DNA from: Dermacentor variabilis
Taxonomy: Eukaryota; Arthropoda; Arachnida; Ixodida; Ixodidae
DNA: 64,000 bases
Assembly: GCF_050947875.1 (NCBI RefSeq)
Contig: NC_134570.1
Location: 244,024,584-244,088,583, forward strand
Reading direction: 5' to 3'
The notes beneath the pieces were generated by a model that did no database searches, had not been told where the DNA came from, and saw nothing but the letters and a program-made list of their open reading frames with translations. Shown in pieces: positions 21,956-33,028 of this stretch. A program made the translations under genes and the position numbers. Numbering within the stretch: the first letter of the stretch is position 1; every line of letters begins with the position of its first letter.

Positions 21956-22572
21956 TCAGGGAAAGCCTGGGAAACTCGGGGAATTTGGAAATGTCAACTT
22001 GGTAGACACCCTGAATAATGTGTATGAGCAAGAAGATTGCACTAGTGACGAAGACGATGCCGACACTAAATCAACACAAGAAGAGGAAGAGACTGTTTCC
22101 AGCTGGGATGTTTTAGTTTTGCTAGAGAAGACGTGGTCATTCCTTGGGCGCTGTAAAGATGTCCCCGATGACATTCAGGGGAAGGTCAAGGATGTGGAGG
22201 CGTTCGTCCTGCAGCGCTTGCTGTCTACTTGCCAGAAGAGAATTACAGACTTCTTCAAGCAATAAGTTTTAGTTAAACAGTGCCCAGCGTTCTCGTTTAT
22301 TATTTTGTACAAACACATGCATCTGCTGCAAAGGTATGTAATTTTCGTTGTTCTGTGACATTATAAGCAGACAGCGCTGTTGTCTGTGTCCCTCTCCTCT
22401 TCCTGTTGTTTAGCGTTGTTTTACTGCTTGTAATCATGAAGCAACCAGCCCAAATGCGTACTCTTTTGTGTTACATTAGACATGGAAATATTGGTTTTTC
22501 AGTACTACAATTATTCAAATTAACGAATTAAATTCGGCGATCCCACAAAGTTCGTTGTAATGAGATGGTACT
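21956..22572 (+). mobile_element. Tigger/pogo-like transposon, 3' remnant
   Basis: The plus-strand frame 21,999-22,265 encodes an acidic stretch followed by FVLQRLLSTCQKRITDFFKQ, the C-terminal tail typical of Tigger/pogo transposases. About 300 bases downstream the sequence TTCGTTGTAATGAGATGGTA ends near 22,565 and resembles the right terminal repeat of such elements. The 5' part with DNA-binding and DDE domains is absent. A half copy of the PLE-terminus motif lies at about 22,366-22,465. Confidence 0.65.
22366..22465 (-). repeat. Half copy of PLE-terminus motif
   Basis: Read on the minus strand this gives a head (TTTGGGCTGGTTGCTTCATG), an AACGCT block, and a GACAGCGCTGT-like end after GACACAGACAACAGCGCTG. 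The order head, middle GCGC-type block, AGCGCTG is the same as in the two hairpin insertions and at the PLE-2 end. It lacks the inverted second arm. Confidence 0.5.
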
Positions 22573-23173
22573 GTATTATACTTGAAATTCCAAGTACCGA
22601 GAAAGTGATACCTGCATTGTAGGCATAGAAGGGGCAAGAAAGGTAGGTAAAGTTGCATTGGATTCTTTAGTGAACACTGAAGAAAAAGCAGTATTAAATG
22701 TGTTAGCAGTGTCCCATTTCTGATGAGATTTCGCCCGGTTTATTCGGTAAGGAGGTAGTGAGGGATGGCAGGGGGTTAATGATTTGCCAAAATTTCTTTA
22801 TGTTTTCACTTACCGTGTTTGCCAGGTCGAAATGACAATAAGTGAACTTGCGTGCTCAGATTGCTGTTGGGTATATGCGTTCTGCTTTGTAGTACTTGCT
22901 CCTCGAGTGATTGTTCGGGTTTTGCTTAGCTTTACGAAAAAGGCACTATTTCTTATTTTCGAATGTTTTCAAATTTTTTCAGAACCATAGTTTATGGCAG
23001 TTAGCATGAATCGATAATGTTGGTATGTATTTTTCATTAAGGGTGCCACTTTTTTCTGAAGAAGTGACCAGTTTTCTTAGACGGATCGGTGTTCAAAGGT
23101 CGTTTCAAATTCATAGTAAAATTCTTCTAATTTATGACATATTGCAAGTAATTTGCTTTTTCATAAAGGGGGA

Positions 23174-24091
23174 TTATTTTTTATGACAATGACGTGGGGA
23201 ATTAAAATGACATGGGGACGGGGTTAGGGTGATCGTGGGGTGAATTACTTTGTGGTCACTTATTTCGTTAGAATAAGTAAAAGATGATAGTAGTTCAGGA
23301 TTGGAAGAAAATACCAGGTCTAAAATGTTGGCATTATCATGTGTGACACGCGTTGTTTCAGTTGTCAGTTGTGTAAGGTTTAAGTTCAAAAGGACATTAA
23401 CGAAGTCTTTGAATTCAGTGCTACCAGTATTATTTGAGGGTTAGACCAATCAATGTTTGGATAAAAAGTGAAAAATGTGGAAGTTGGTATAGAAGCATGG
23501 CTAAAGTGCCATGTCCTAGGAGTTTGCGCCTGAATTTAGCAATGTTTGGATAATTGAAAACCCTGAACGGTGGAATGTATATATTAGGGTCCTTTTGACT
23601 AGTTGGCCTAGGATGTTATTCAGTTTTGTGTGGTAGTTCTGGTTCGGCATGACAAAGGATCCACAAAATTTCTAAATCCAAGCGTATGTCAATGGTGAAA
23701 AACGACGGTTCTTTTTTAGTGGCTATAAGGACACCTTCACCTCTGTGTCCTTGTTGATCTTTGCGTTTTAGTTCAAAGTTTGGTAGGTCTTCTAATATTT
23801 CAGTATCGGGAATGTCATCTGAGCAGAGTATGAGCAGGTTACTTTCGGATGATCAGACAAGATTTGATATAGTATCGTGTTTTGTAAGGATGCTTCTTGT
23901 GTTAGTGTAGGTAACTGAAAATGATGGAACTGAACGAACGACAGGTGTAGCAGAGTGAGGCAGTTTTTGACTGCATAATAGCTATGTTGGTTCTTGGACA
24001 CTTTGGGAAGACTCGTCAAAGAAATATCGTTAGGCGTTGATATGCAATGTTTTGTAATGAAAGGAGTAAGGCTTAGATTTGTGTTTTGCAA
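23174..24091 (-). pseudogene. LINE-d endonuclease domain, degraded
   Basis: The early frame 24,091-23,792 holds the N-terminal endonuclease strands. The final frame 23,389-23,174 gives ANILDLVFSSNPE and ISDHKVI, the SDH box at the end of the domain. The middle (23,400-23,790) is readable only across frames and includes the GEGVLIA-type strand. It cannot produce an enzyme. Confidence 0.65.
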
Positions 24092-24094
24092 TTT

Positions 24095-24440
24095 TTAAAG
24101 AGTGATAAGATGCTTCCGTGTATGTTGGACCTGGCAGGAGTAGTCTTCACTAATGAAGAAGGGAGCACCCTTTAATTTACGGCCATTAGATAAAACCGCT
24201 TCATCGGTTTTGAAGGAAGTGAATTTAACGATGATTAGACAGTTCTGACTTCGGGTGTCTGCCCACTCAATGTACACATTCATTGAGGGTCTAATGTGAA
24301 GTTAAGGTACTCAGAGCAATGGCGAATGACTATTTCTCTGGAACTTGCAACGGATTTTTTTGGGTTAGTATCAGGAATAGACTAGAGTAAGTTATTACAT
24401 CTGGACTGGTTCTCAGTACCATCAAAACTGCCTTCCAGTT
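24095..24440 (-). pseudogene. LINE-d ORF1 C-terminal fragment
   Basis: The minus strand reads FDGTENQSRCNN, SSREIVIRHC, then RSQNCLIIVKFTSFKTDEAVL and KLKGAPFFISEDYS. This is the C-terminal ORF1 block also seen in LINE-c ORF1 (DTPFAVREDY). In this family the block probably binds RNA. Confidence 0.6.
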
Positions 24441-24612
24441 TATTATTCCGGGAACAGTTTTAGCTGTGTCTGTCTGTAATGCTTCCAGCTACCATCGCAT
24501 AGGCTCAATACGCTGATTGTTGTCTGTCTCTGTTGGTCAGCCTTGTACTAAGTTCAGGTTTAGCATTTCTTGTTACAAGAAGTTGAGCTTTAAGGTTTTG
24601 TACCCCTCAGCA

Positions 24613-25363
24613 AAGTAATTAGTTTGGCTTGTTGGTTGAACATAGTGCAAGGCTACAGCGCGAGAACCGACGGAGGCAAAGGAGGCACGCAAAGTACACA
24701 GACGTAGCGCTGACTTTGAACGAAAATTTTTACTTCCAGAAGAGTTGACTGTTGGGCTAGTTGGTCGCCCATATTTGAAGAGGTAGCTTAGCGCAAATAA
24801 AACCACGGACACAAGGTAGACAGACAAGGACAAGCGCTTGTCCTTGTCTGTCTACCTTGTGTCCGTGGTTTTATTTGCGCTAAGCTACCTCTTCTAATAT
24901 GTTTACTTCCATTTGGGTCTGCACACTCTAAATTCATGAAGAGAAGTATTGTTGTCTCTTGCCGTTGAAATGCCTTAGAGAAATCCTGTGTGCACAAGGC
25001 AAAAGAAAGCTTTCGGTCCCGGGTATCCTGTCTCAGCGCTGCTGGATATGGAATCGAAATACCTTATGTTTGCAGGTTAGTGTCGCGGAAGGCTTACTTG
25101 AGAAAGTTAAAAGAGCTGGTCACGCAAGGACACAGTTCACAGAAGTTCAAAGTTGAGCTAACGTAAAGAAGGCAGTTATTCCATATTTTCATGGAGTGCC
25201 GCACAATCTTAAGAAGGTTGGCCAGAGAGCAAATGTTGATGTCGTTTTTTGCGCGCCTAGAAAACTGGTATCACTGAGCAAGCACACTTGTGCTGTCTTC
25301 CAAGAAAAGGCCCAGTGTAAAACTAATCACAGACAGCGCTTCCCGCAGTGTGCCCAGTGTGTC

Positions 25364-25365
<2 letters not shown>
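24613..25365 (+). mobile_element. PLE-3, Penelope-like fragment
   Basis: A terminus-like motif (GGCTTGTTGGTTGAACATAG at about 24,619) leads into plus-strand coding sequence. The frames give LLPFGSAHSKFMKR (24,903 onward), then KSCVHKAKESF, a VSVAEGLLEKVKRAGH segment and IPYFHGVPHNLKKVGQRA (about 25,170-25,235). This is the region between RT and GIY-YIG of Penelope-like proteins and is similar in layout to PLE-2. The fragment stops at CAQCVIY, the first strand of GIY-YIG, where the LINE-e tail begins. Confidence 0.7.
24739..24901 (+). mobile_element. Mini hairpin insertion in PLE-3, 65-bp arms, 10-bp TSD
   Basis: TTTACTTCCA occurs at 24,729-24,738 and 24,902-24,911. Removing the 163 bp between restores the PLE-3 reading LLPFGSAHSK, which proves insertion. 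The insert has a 32-bp head (TGTTGGGCTAGTTGGTCGCC) and then a palindrome centred at 24,835/24,836 with 65-bp arms (24,771-24,835 and 24,836-24,900) showing one mismatch and no spacer. It ends with GTAG/GCTAC-type arms next to the duplication and is noncoding. Confidence 0.85.

Positions 25366-25450
<85 letters not shown>
25366..25450 (+). repeat. (AAT)n microsatellite at LINE-e 3' tail, left arm
   Basis: About 28 AAT units directly follow (in LINE sense) the 3' end of LINE-e, which ends ACAATAAAGGCA. The right arm has only about ten units at 63,932-63,961, so the array has changed length since the duplication. Confidence 0.95.
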
Positions 25451-25452
<2 letters not shown>

Positions 25453-27893
25453 CCTTTATTGTCCATCCCAAACATGTGGGAGGGAGAGAGAAAAGGCTAG
25501 ATATCAAGCTTGACGGGCTCTCCCCTCCCCGATACAATACGTGGTGTTTAGAAAAAAGAAAGGCAAACAGTACGAGCATATGAGTACAGACAAAAAGAAA
25601 TATCACAGTGCACAAACAAATGACAATTTTTACACAAATGTACGATTCCAGAAAACAAAGCGATGTGCACAATATCATGTCGTACATTTCAAACAGAAAG
25701 TGCCGCCATTTCGCGTATAAGTGAAACAAGATGACGCAAATCTTTTGGCTGGGCGCGTTGGAGATTTAAATTGTAATGTTGCCCCAGGTTTAAGAGATAT
25801 GGGAGAGTGTTTCTGAGCATATGTTGTCCGTAACCTGTTCTGAATGAATGTATGTACCAAATATCGGTATCTCTGGTTGTGTATGTGAAATTTCTTTTCT
25901 GCAGTGATGCCAGTTGTGCAATGAACGAGACGTTGTTTTTGACCTCGGTAATGTATTTAGAGATTAGGCGGTATGCGTACAGATCATGAATCGACATTAT
26001 GTTGCCTTTCATAAAGAGCAGTTTAGATGGGTGGTCATATGCTACATTGTATATTATTTTGAGCATTCTTTTCTGCTGAACGTGTAATTTTCGTAGATTC
26101 GTGAGGGGTGTTTCCCTCCAGACCAAATGACAACAATTTAGATGGGAACAGAACAATGAATTCTGAGGTAGCAATTTCACTTTCATAGGGAGGAGGTGCT
26201 TATGAGTGTAAATTGATCCAATGACATGTGACAGTTTAGATGCTACGTAATTTGTATGGTCATCCCATGCCATTTTCTCATTGAAAAGTACACCTAGTAC
26301 TTTAAAGGAATATACTATCTCTATTTTAAAGTTATTAAGAATGATATCATCGTTACTATGAACATCCTTGTTTTATGGACGGCAAATAATGGCCTGTGTT
26401 TTGGAAGTGTTAATTTTTAGAGCGTTATATTTTTTCCACTTCTCAAGCTGCCTAAGTGCTGTATTTGCTTTCATGACCACGTTCGAGGCAGACGAGGCTG
26501 AAAAGAATAAGCTGGTGTCATCAGCATATATGACCAGATTTATTTCTCTGTCCATCTGTGTTATGTTGTTCACGTATATATTAAAAAGAAATGGGCCCAT
26601 AATACTGCCTTGCGGTACGCCGGAAGAGAGTTTTAACATTGCATCAGTGACCGTTTATTTCAACATACTGTTATCGACTTCCGAGTTAGCTGCTCAAAAG
26701 CATCAATGACGTTCCTCGAAAGCCATATACTTCAAGCTTTTTTAAAAGTAACTTGTGGCTCACGTGGTCAAAAGCCTTAGAAAAATCTACATATATTCCT
26801 AATGCTAAATTCCTGTCATCAAGAGATATTAGAAGGTATTCTTTTTGTTCTTATAGAGCGAGTTCGGTAGACCGGTGTTTCTGAAAATCAAATTGTGAAG
26901 GTGTCAGGATATCACGCTTACTACAGAAGTTATTCATCCGGGTCAAAATGACTTTCTCAAGCCCTTTTGAGAAAACAGGTAGTATTGACAAAGGCCTATT
27001 CTTTGCGAAGTCATTCTTGTCACCTTTCTTATAAACAACTGCTACTCTTGCAATCTGCATTTGCTGAGGAAAGGCACCATTTGCCAGACAAAGGTTGAAT
27101 ATATGGGTGAGACTCGGTGCTATTACATCCATAACATATTTCACAGGTTTCACCTTAATACCGTCTTTGTCACAGCTCCCGGAATTATTTTATGAAAAAA
27201 AATACGGTCTCTACTTCGGACTGAGTTACAGCACTTAGGAAACATGTCTGATTCATGGTACAATTTACGTAGTCCACAGCCATCACGTCATAACCATTTC
27301 TCTGGAGATCAATAAAAAAATCATTAAACGCATCAGCCGACTTCCTGCCCGACAGTTCTTCATTTTCCTGACTAACTTTTATAACTTGGTTTGATGGGGA
27401 GGGAGGATTAAGCACACTTTTTAACTTTTTCCATGTCACGTCAGTACTAGAGGTTGAGTTAACAAAGAAATTGCAATAATACTCATCTCTAGCGGTTCTG
27501 ATATCTTTCGTTAGTTTATTATGAAGGCATTTGTATGTTTTAAAAAGATCAGAATCGCGAGTTTTCAAGAACTTCTTATACATCCTACCCTTCGCTTGAA
27601 TTGTAGTAGGCAGACTTGCGTTATCCAGGGTTTACGTATCTTTTTTAACTGTGTAAGGTACTTGTAAGGAAATTATGCATTATATAAGTTCACAAAGCTA
27701 CTCAAGAATAAGTTATGTGCATGATCTGCTTCTGTTTCGCACAGCACATTGCTCCAATCAAAATTATTTACTCTTTGTCATAATGAAAAACGATGGTTCT
27801 ATTTTAGTGGCTATAAGGACACCATCACCTCTGTGTCCTTGCTGATCTTTGCGTATTAGTTATGAGAAACCTATCTCATGTGGTAAAGTCTAC
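25451..27893 (-). mobile_element. LINE-e, CR1-like LINE, left-arm copy
   Basis: The 5'-truncated LINE starts near 27,893 in the endonuclease region and ends at 25,451 in an (ATT)n tail. Its pieces on the minus strand are: linker 27,583-27,185, RT fingers 27,153-26,851 (KNRPLSILPVFSK), motif A around 26,790 (YVDFSKAFDH), motif B and catalytic box 26,639-26,373 (SGVPQGSIMGP, VIYADDTSLFF), and C-terminus 26,273-25,689. The catalytic box is intact in this arm. Frameshifts near 26,850, 26,700 and 26,370 break the frame. Confidence 0.85.
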
Positions 27894-27899
27894 ATCAGG

Positions 27900-29355
27900 T
27901 GACGATCAATAGGAACCTCACATGGTCGCCTCAAGTGAAAAAATTGAGTGAGAAGATTTCCTTGGCGTCGCACCTATTCCAATATTTAGCCGGATAACAG
28001 TGGGGCAGCAACTGTCGATCAATGGTGCTCCTCCATAAGGCCTACGTCGACGGAACACTACGATATTACCTCCCGATCCTGCTCAACATGTCTCCCACAA
28101 GCACGAGCAAACTTGAGGCAGCACGGAACAACTGCCTTCCCGTATGTCTTGGCCTTGCGAAGGGGTGGTCCCGCTCAGAAACTGAAGCAGAAGCTGGAAG
28201 CTTGCCTCTTGAAGTGCTATCTTCGCAGGAGACACTTCGGATTCACCTCCGCCATGTCATTCATACGAAGACTCACTTTCTAAAGGATATTTCTAGAATC
28301 TGCGTTACATCTAGCTTTGGACAGGAAGCATATCTATTTCGATTCCTGCTCAGGTGTCACAAATTATGCCACGAAACATTTCACCATGGACACTGTCCCC
28401 ACTGAAAATCGTGCCATATGTCCCTGGAATCAGTAAGAAAAATAAAATGCCTCAAGCAGCGACTTATCAGATAGCTTTGGAATATATGCACAAAAAATAC
28501 GCAGCCGCAACGCACATTTACACACATGGCTCTACAACTCCGCATCGCTCATCGTGCGGACTTTTTGTTCGTTCCACAGGGCAACGATTCTTGTTTCGTC
28601 TTGAGCGAGCGACATCATCTATGTCAGCGTAGTTATATGGCATTAAGGAGGCCCTTGTGTATGTACTTCGACAGCAGCCGCCAAAGACATGGCTGATTTT
28701 CATGGATTCAAAAGCAGCCCTATAAATTATGTTGAACAGGCACAAGCATTGCAATAATCAACCTGCAGCATTTGACATTGCTTATCTTCACCACAAGGCT
28801 AAGATTGCTGGGCATTGCATCAAGTTCCAGTGGATACCTGGCCATGCCGCCATTTCGGGAAATGAAAGAGCGGATGAAGCTGCCAGAAATGGACTGCAAT
28901 ACCGCAAATTCAAAAGAACATTTTTTATAAAAGCCGACGCTTCAAACGTGGAGAAAAAAAATATGCCTATCAAGAAAAAGACCGCATCTGGAATATGCCG
29001 CTTTACCAAGATAATTTCCTGCGTTACACTGACCCAGAAATGAGATCGAAAATTCCACGACCACTTCCTCGAGACTTAGAGACATTGTACCATCGTCTTC
29101 GACTGAACGTGGCATACAATGGAGCACATATTACTAGAATGCCCCGTGCACCACGACGAGAGAATTTTTTGAGACACAACTGGACATGATTTGCCACGAA
29201 CCGTTAAGATTGCCGAGCATCTTAGGTCCAATGCTCGGCCCTTCAAAACAGCGGCAGGTTTTGGATTTATTGTTCAAATACCTGTCAGAAATTGGTCTAA
29301 TAGGAAAGCTTTAAAGATTGCACACTTCATTTGCACACTTTCTTTGTTTTTTTAG
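27900..29355 (+). mobile_element. LINE-f, I-like LINE fragment with RNase H, left-arm copy
   Basis: The fragment opens within the RT thumb (NRNLTWSPQVKKLSEK region near 27,910), continues through the C-terminal RT part (28,022-28,405), and then an RNase H domain: HIYTHGSTTPHRSSCG (about 28,516-28,560) and KFQWIPGHAAISGNERADEA (about 28,820-28,880). An RNase H domain after the RT is typical of the I group. In this arm the first catalytic Asp of RNase H reads His (YTHGS versus YTDGS in the right arm). The 3' end lies at the gypsy-A LTR. Confidence 0.8.
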
Positions 29356-29360
29356 CATAT

Positions 29361-29776
29361 TGTCACATGGTAGTGACGGTGAAGAAGGCAGCAGAACTGT
29401 GATTAATGAAACTAGCGTTTTATTGGGCGAACTTGGGCCCTCAAAAGCAGGCTACACTCAAAGAACAACGGTAGCGGCGAATACACTCGGCGATTGTCAA
29501 AATCTGATCAGCGCGTCAAGCGCGTCAGCTTTTATACAGAAGCCGTCGAATGTTCCAGACTAATCGTTGGGACCCGCGTGCCTTCCACAAAGTTCTACAC
29601 CATTCGCGTCAGGCGATGAAATCAGATAACACAAGGTTCGGTGACAACAGACAGCGGATAGAAGCACCGATAACTATCCAGAAACTTCGGATACATGCAG
29701 GCGCGACCCGCGCTGTGCGATAGCATTTGTTAGGCGGCGAAACGTGGTCGCCCGATAAAGATAAGTACACATGTCA
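29361..29776 (-). repeat. Gypsy-A 3' LTR, left arm
   Basis: 416 bp from TGACATGTGTAC to CATGTGACA in element sense, with TATAAAAG and AATAAA in the usual promoter and polyadenylation places. A purine-rich AAGAGGTGGG lies just inside and is the likely polypurine tract. Confidence 0.85.
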
Positions 29777-30041
29777 ATACCCACCTCTTAAAAAGCATCG
29801 ACCCGATGCTGCAATGAAATGAAATTAAGAAAAGAAAAGCACTTGTAGCAAAGAAAACAACAAAATGAGGAAGTTCGTCAGCGTCCGTAAAAGGGTTTAA
29901 GGCGCACCACGTGGACCACTTCAGATCGTGCACGGCGCCGCTGTGGATGTGAAATGCCATCTGGCACGATCTCATAGTCCGGGGTGCCAATACGTCGGAT
30001 GACCTTGTAGGGTCCGAAATAGCGTCGCAGTAGTTTCTCAC

Positions 30042-31081
30042 TCAGTCCTTGTCAGCGTATCGGGGTCCATACCCGAACACGGTCGCCGGGCTGGTACTCG
30101 ACGAAGCGTCGTTGGAGGTCGTAGTGTTGGCTGTCGGTCCTCTGCTGGTTCTTGATCCGCAGGCGGGCGAGCTGTCGGGCTTCTTCGGCGTGTGGGAGAT
30201 AGGTAGCGACGTCAAGATTCTCCTCGTCAGTGATGTGCGGCTGCATGGCGTCAAGCTGCCGTAAACCAGCTTAAACATCGTGATCTGTGTTGTTTCTTGC
30301 ACCGTCATGTTGTAAGGGAATGTTACGCATGGCAGGACGGCTTCCCAGGTCTTGTGTTCCACGTTGACGTACATTGCTAGCATGTCGGCGAGGGTCTTAT
30401 TCAGGCGCTCCGTCAGACCATTCGTCTGTTGGTGGTAGGCCGTTGTCCTCCTGTGCCTTGCCTGACTGTATTGCAGAATGGCTTGGGTGAGCTCCGCTGT
30501 AAAGGCCGTTCCTCTGTCAGCAATGAGGACTTCAGGGGCGCCATGTCGCAGCAGGATGTTTTCGACAAAGAATTTCGCCACTTCGGCTGCGCTACCTTTT
30601 GGCAGTGCTTTAGTTTCAGCGAAGCGCGTGAGGTAGTCCGTCGCCACGACGATCCACTTATTTCCGGTTGTTGACGTCGGAAAAGGTTCCAACAAGTCCA
30701 TCCCGATCTGCTGGAATGGTCGGTGTTGTGTCGGCAGCGGCAGGCGGCGGGGGCCTGGCGTCCGGCGAGCGCGCGGCGAGCGCCCGACGCAGAGAGGGGA
30801 CGCGGAGCCAACTGTCCTGTCGGTGGTGTCTTGCGTCGCTGACAGTCTCTACATGTCTTGACGTTACGCGCGACATCGGCGGTTAGGCGCGGCCAGTGAT
30901 ACCTTTGCTGTATCCTCGATAGTGTCCGGCAAAATCTGAGGTGTCCAGCGGTCGGATCATCATTCAGGGCGTGCAATACTTCTGGACGCAGTCCTGACGG
31001 GACAACAAGAATGTAGTTGGCACGCGCTGGTGAGAAGTTCTGCTTTACGAGTAGGTTGTTTTGAAGTGAGAACGAAGACAA
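30042..31081 (-). pseudogene. Gypsy-A integrase, left arm
   Basis: The frame 31,081-30,700 contains the H2C2 zinc-binding module (TAGHLRFCRTL ... CRDCQRRKTPP). The catalytic core follows at 30,701-30,042 with DLLEPFPTS (first Asp), IADRGTAFT (second Asp) and NGLTERLNKTL (Glu). A frameshift near 30,800 separates module and core. In a live element this enzyme would insert the cDNA. The left arm lacks the 235-bp insert that splits the right-arm copy. Confidence 0.85.
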
Positions 31082-31432
31082 TCCTCAAGCCTTACGGACA
31101 ACGTCGGTGTGTCCTTCCAAATACCCGATGAGGTTCTTCAACTCTGGGTCTGCTCGCTGCTGTTCAGCGAAGTCTTCCGCGCTTAATATGCCAAGGAAGG
31201 CGTCATCATCTTCGTCATCTTGCAGCGGCGAGTCAATGGGGGCGCGTCATAGACAATCGGCATCAGAGTGTTTTCGTCCAGACTTATAGGTAACAGTGAT
31301 GTCATATTCTTGCAGTCTTAGCCTCCACCGCGGCAGCCGTCCTCAAGGATGCTTTAACCAACTCAAAGCGTGATGGTCGCTGACGACATTGAATGGCCTG
31401 CCATATAGATAAGGGCGAAATTTCGCTGTAGC

Positions 31433-32855
31433 CTAAACGATGGCGAGGCATTCTTTTTCGGTTGTAGAATAATTGCCTTCCAGTTTTGGCAACGACCGTC
31501 TAGCGTATGTTATCACGTGTTCATGGGCCATATTCTGTACAGGTTCGATTTGGAACCGGTTCGGTCTGGCTGTTGCCATTGGCCGGCGCTTCGTTGTTGT
31601 CATCCCGGGGGGGGGACGACAAATTTTGTTCACGTCACACAGGCTACCAATCATCTGGAAAGGAACCGGTTCCCCTGCTACGAGAGGAACCGCGGAGAAG
31701 AGGAACCGTGGCTGCCGGCTAGTCTCGCGCCAGCTGACGAGCCGGCACCTAGACGAGACGAGACAAAGACGGCAATGGCGGCTCCTTTGGTTGTGCTGCT
31801 GGCTAGCGCCGAAAGACGACGCTACAAGAGGCAACGACGCGAGGCGTTCGGACCTCAAGTATTTTGTGGTGTCGACACTACGATGAAAGTGCTGTGCGCG
31901 CTGCGGTTTTTTGCCACCGGGAGCTTTCAACAGTGCGTCGCGAATGAAGAAGCCATTACAATGTCGCAGCCTTCAGTCAGCCGGATCATTACAGCTGTCG
32001 CCAAGGCCATTACGGTCGTGGGCAAAGAAAAAGGATCGGTTAGATTCCCATCACAACGCAACAGAAAGCCGCCGTCAGCTGCTGGCCCAACACACACGAC
32101 GCCTTTGCTGGGTAGGGGTGCTCCTCGACAAATGAAACGAGTATTTCCCGCTGCGTCGCTGAAACATGAGGACCCAGCCGCCTGTCCTTGTGCGACGACA
32201 TCGTTTCGGTTTTGGCGCGCGAACAAGTCCAAAACGTAAACAAAGCGAGGCAAGTTGTTTGCATAACGTATGGCGCACCACCTAGCGACTAAATAAGAAA
32301 ACAACACAAATAAAATTACAACTCTCAATAGCCGTCTGCGCCGCAAGCTCACATTTATTACTGAAAATTATATTTGGAAGTGATCTATACAAACCAATGT
32401 TTTTTTATCAAACCAGTGACATCCTTCAACTGCTATACCGTCCTCCAAGTACAAACAAAAATGATGACGTGATCTTCCGGCAGACCGCCGCTCGTTGATT
32501 GATTCCCCTCATGCCGCCCCGTTTTACTCTTTCACCGAGTGACGTAATCCATACGTACAGCCAGACCGAACCGGTTCCAAATCGAACCGCTACAGAATAC
32601 AGCCCCATGTCCATCTTTTCTCTGGACTAGGACGGCACCGAGGCCTAGGCTGCTGCCGTCAGTGTGGATTTCGGTATCGCCGTCCTCGTCGAAGTGCGCA
32701 AGTACGGGTGGCGACTGCATGCGTCGTTTGAGTTCTTGAAATGCGTCAGCCTGCGGCGTTTCCCACTTCAACTTGACGTCACATTTAGTTAGCTGTGTCA
32801 GCGGCTCAGCTATGCGTGAAAAGTCCTTGACAAAGCGCCTATAGTAGGCACACAT
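31433..32855 (-). pseudogene. Gypsy-A RNase H region, split by Harbinger insertion, left arm
   Basis: Read on the minus strand, the first part (32,855-32,609) has YYRRFVKDFSRIAEPL and the RNase H strand with TEIHTDGSSLGLGAVL. The frame is interrupted after DGH by the transposon at 31,525-32,605 and resumes in HVITYARRSLPKLEGNYSTTEKECLAIV at about 31,521-31,433. The reading is continuous once the insertion and one 3-bp duplication are discounted. Confidence 0.85.
31525..32605 (+). mobile_element. Harbinger-like DNA transposon in gypsy-A pol, left-arm copy
   Basis: 1,081 bp bounded by CAT direct repeats (31,522-31,524 and 32,606-32,608) and inverted ends of about 45 bp beginning GGGC and sharing TTCGATTTGGAACCGGTTCG. 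The plus strand encodes a fragment resembling the N-terminal region of HARBI1-type transposase (LCALRFFATGSFQQCV, MSQPSVSRIITAVAKAI; 31,517-32,239). About 140 bp present in the right-arm copy are missing. No DDE domain is present, so it is non-autonomous. A 3-bp duplication fits PIF/Harbinger, though ATG/CAT is not the usual TWA target. Confidence 0.8.
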
Positions 32856-33028
32856 GCCAAGGAATCTACTTGTCTACGAGCCTTCTTGTCGATGGGCTGC
32901 GGGAACTTTGCGATGGCAGCTGTCTTCTGCGGGTCGGGGTGGACTCCAGACTTGCTGATAACGTGGCCTAGGAACAGAAGTTCATCGTAAGCGAAGGGGA
33001 ACTTTTCTGGCTTCAGAGTGAGCCATGA

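Larger units (their letters stand above)
22575..24612 (-). mobile_element. LINE-d, CR1-like LINE fragment
   Basis: Minus-strand remnants in order: ORF1 C-terminal region (about 24,440-24,100), endonuclease (24,091-23,174) and a linker fragment before RT down to 22,575. The RT itself is missing, so the 3' end was lost at the Tigger junction. Part of the endonuclease (around 23,690-23,790) closely resembles LINE-e at 27,780-27,860, so the two belong to related families. Confidence 0.7.

Noticed and set aside
25290..25583. Open frame with a long asparagine run (and poly-leucine on the other strand)
   Set aside because: It is a translation of the AAT microsatellite; not a gene.
31927..32352. Open frame of 141 codons on the minus strand, with a 165-codon partner at 56,835-57,332
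   Set aside because: They are antisense to the Harbinger transposase fragment and have no domain signature of their own.
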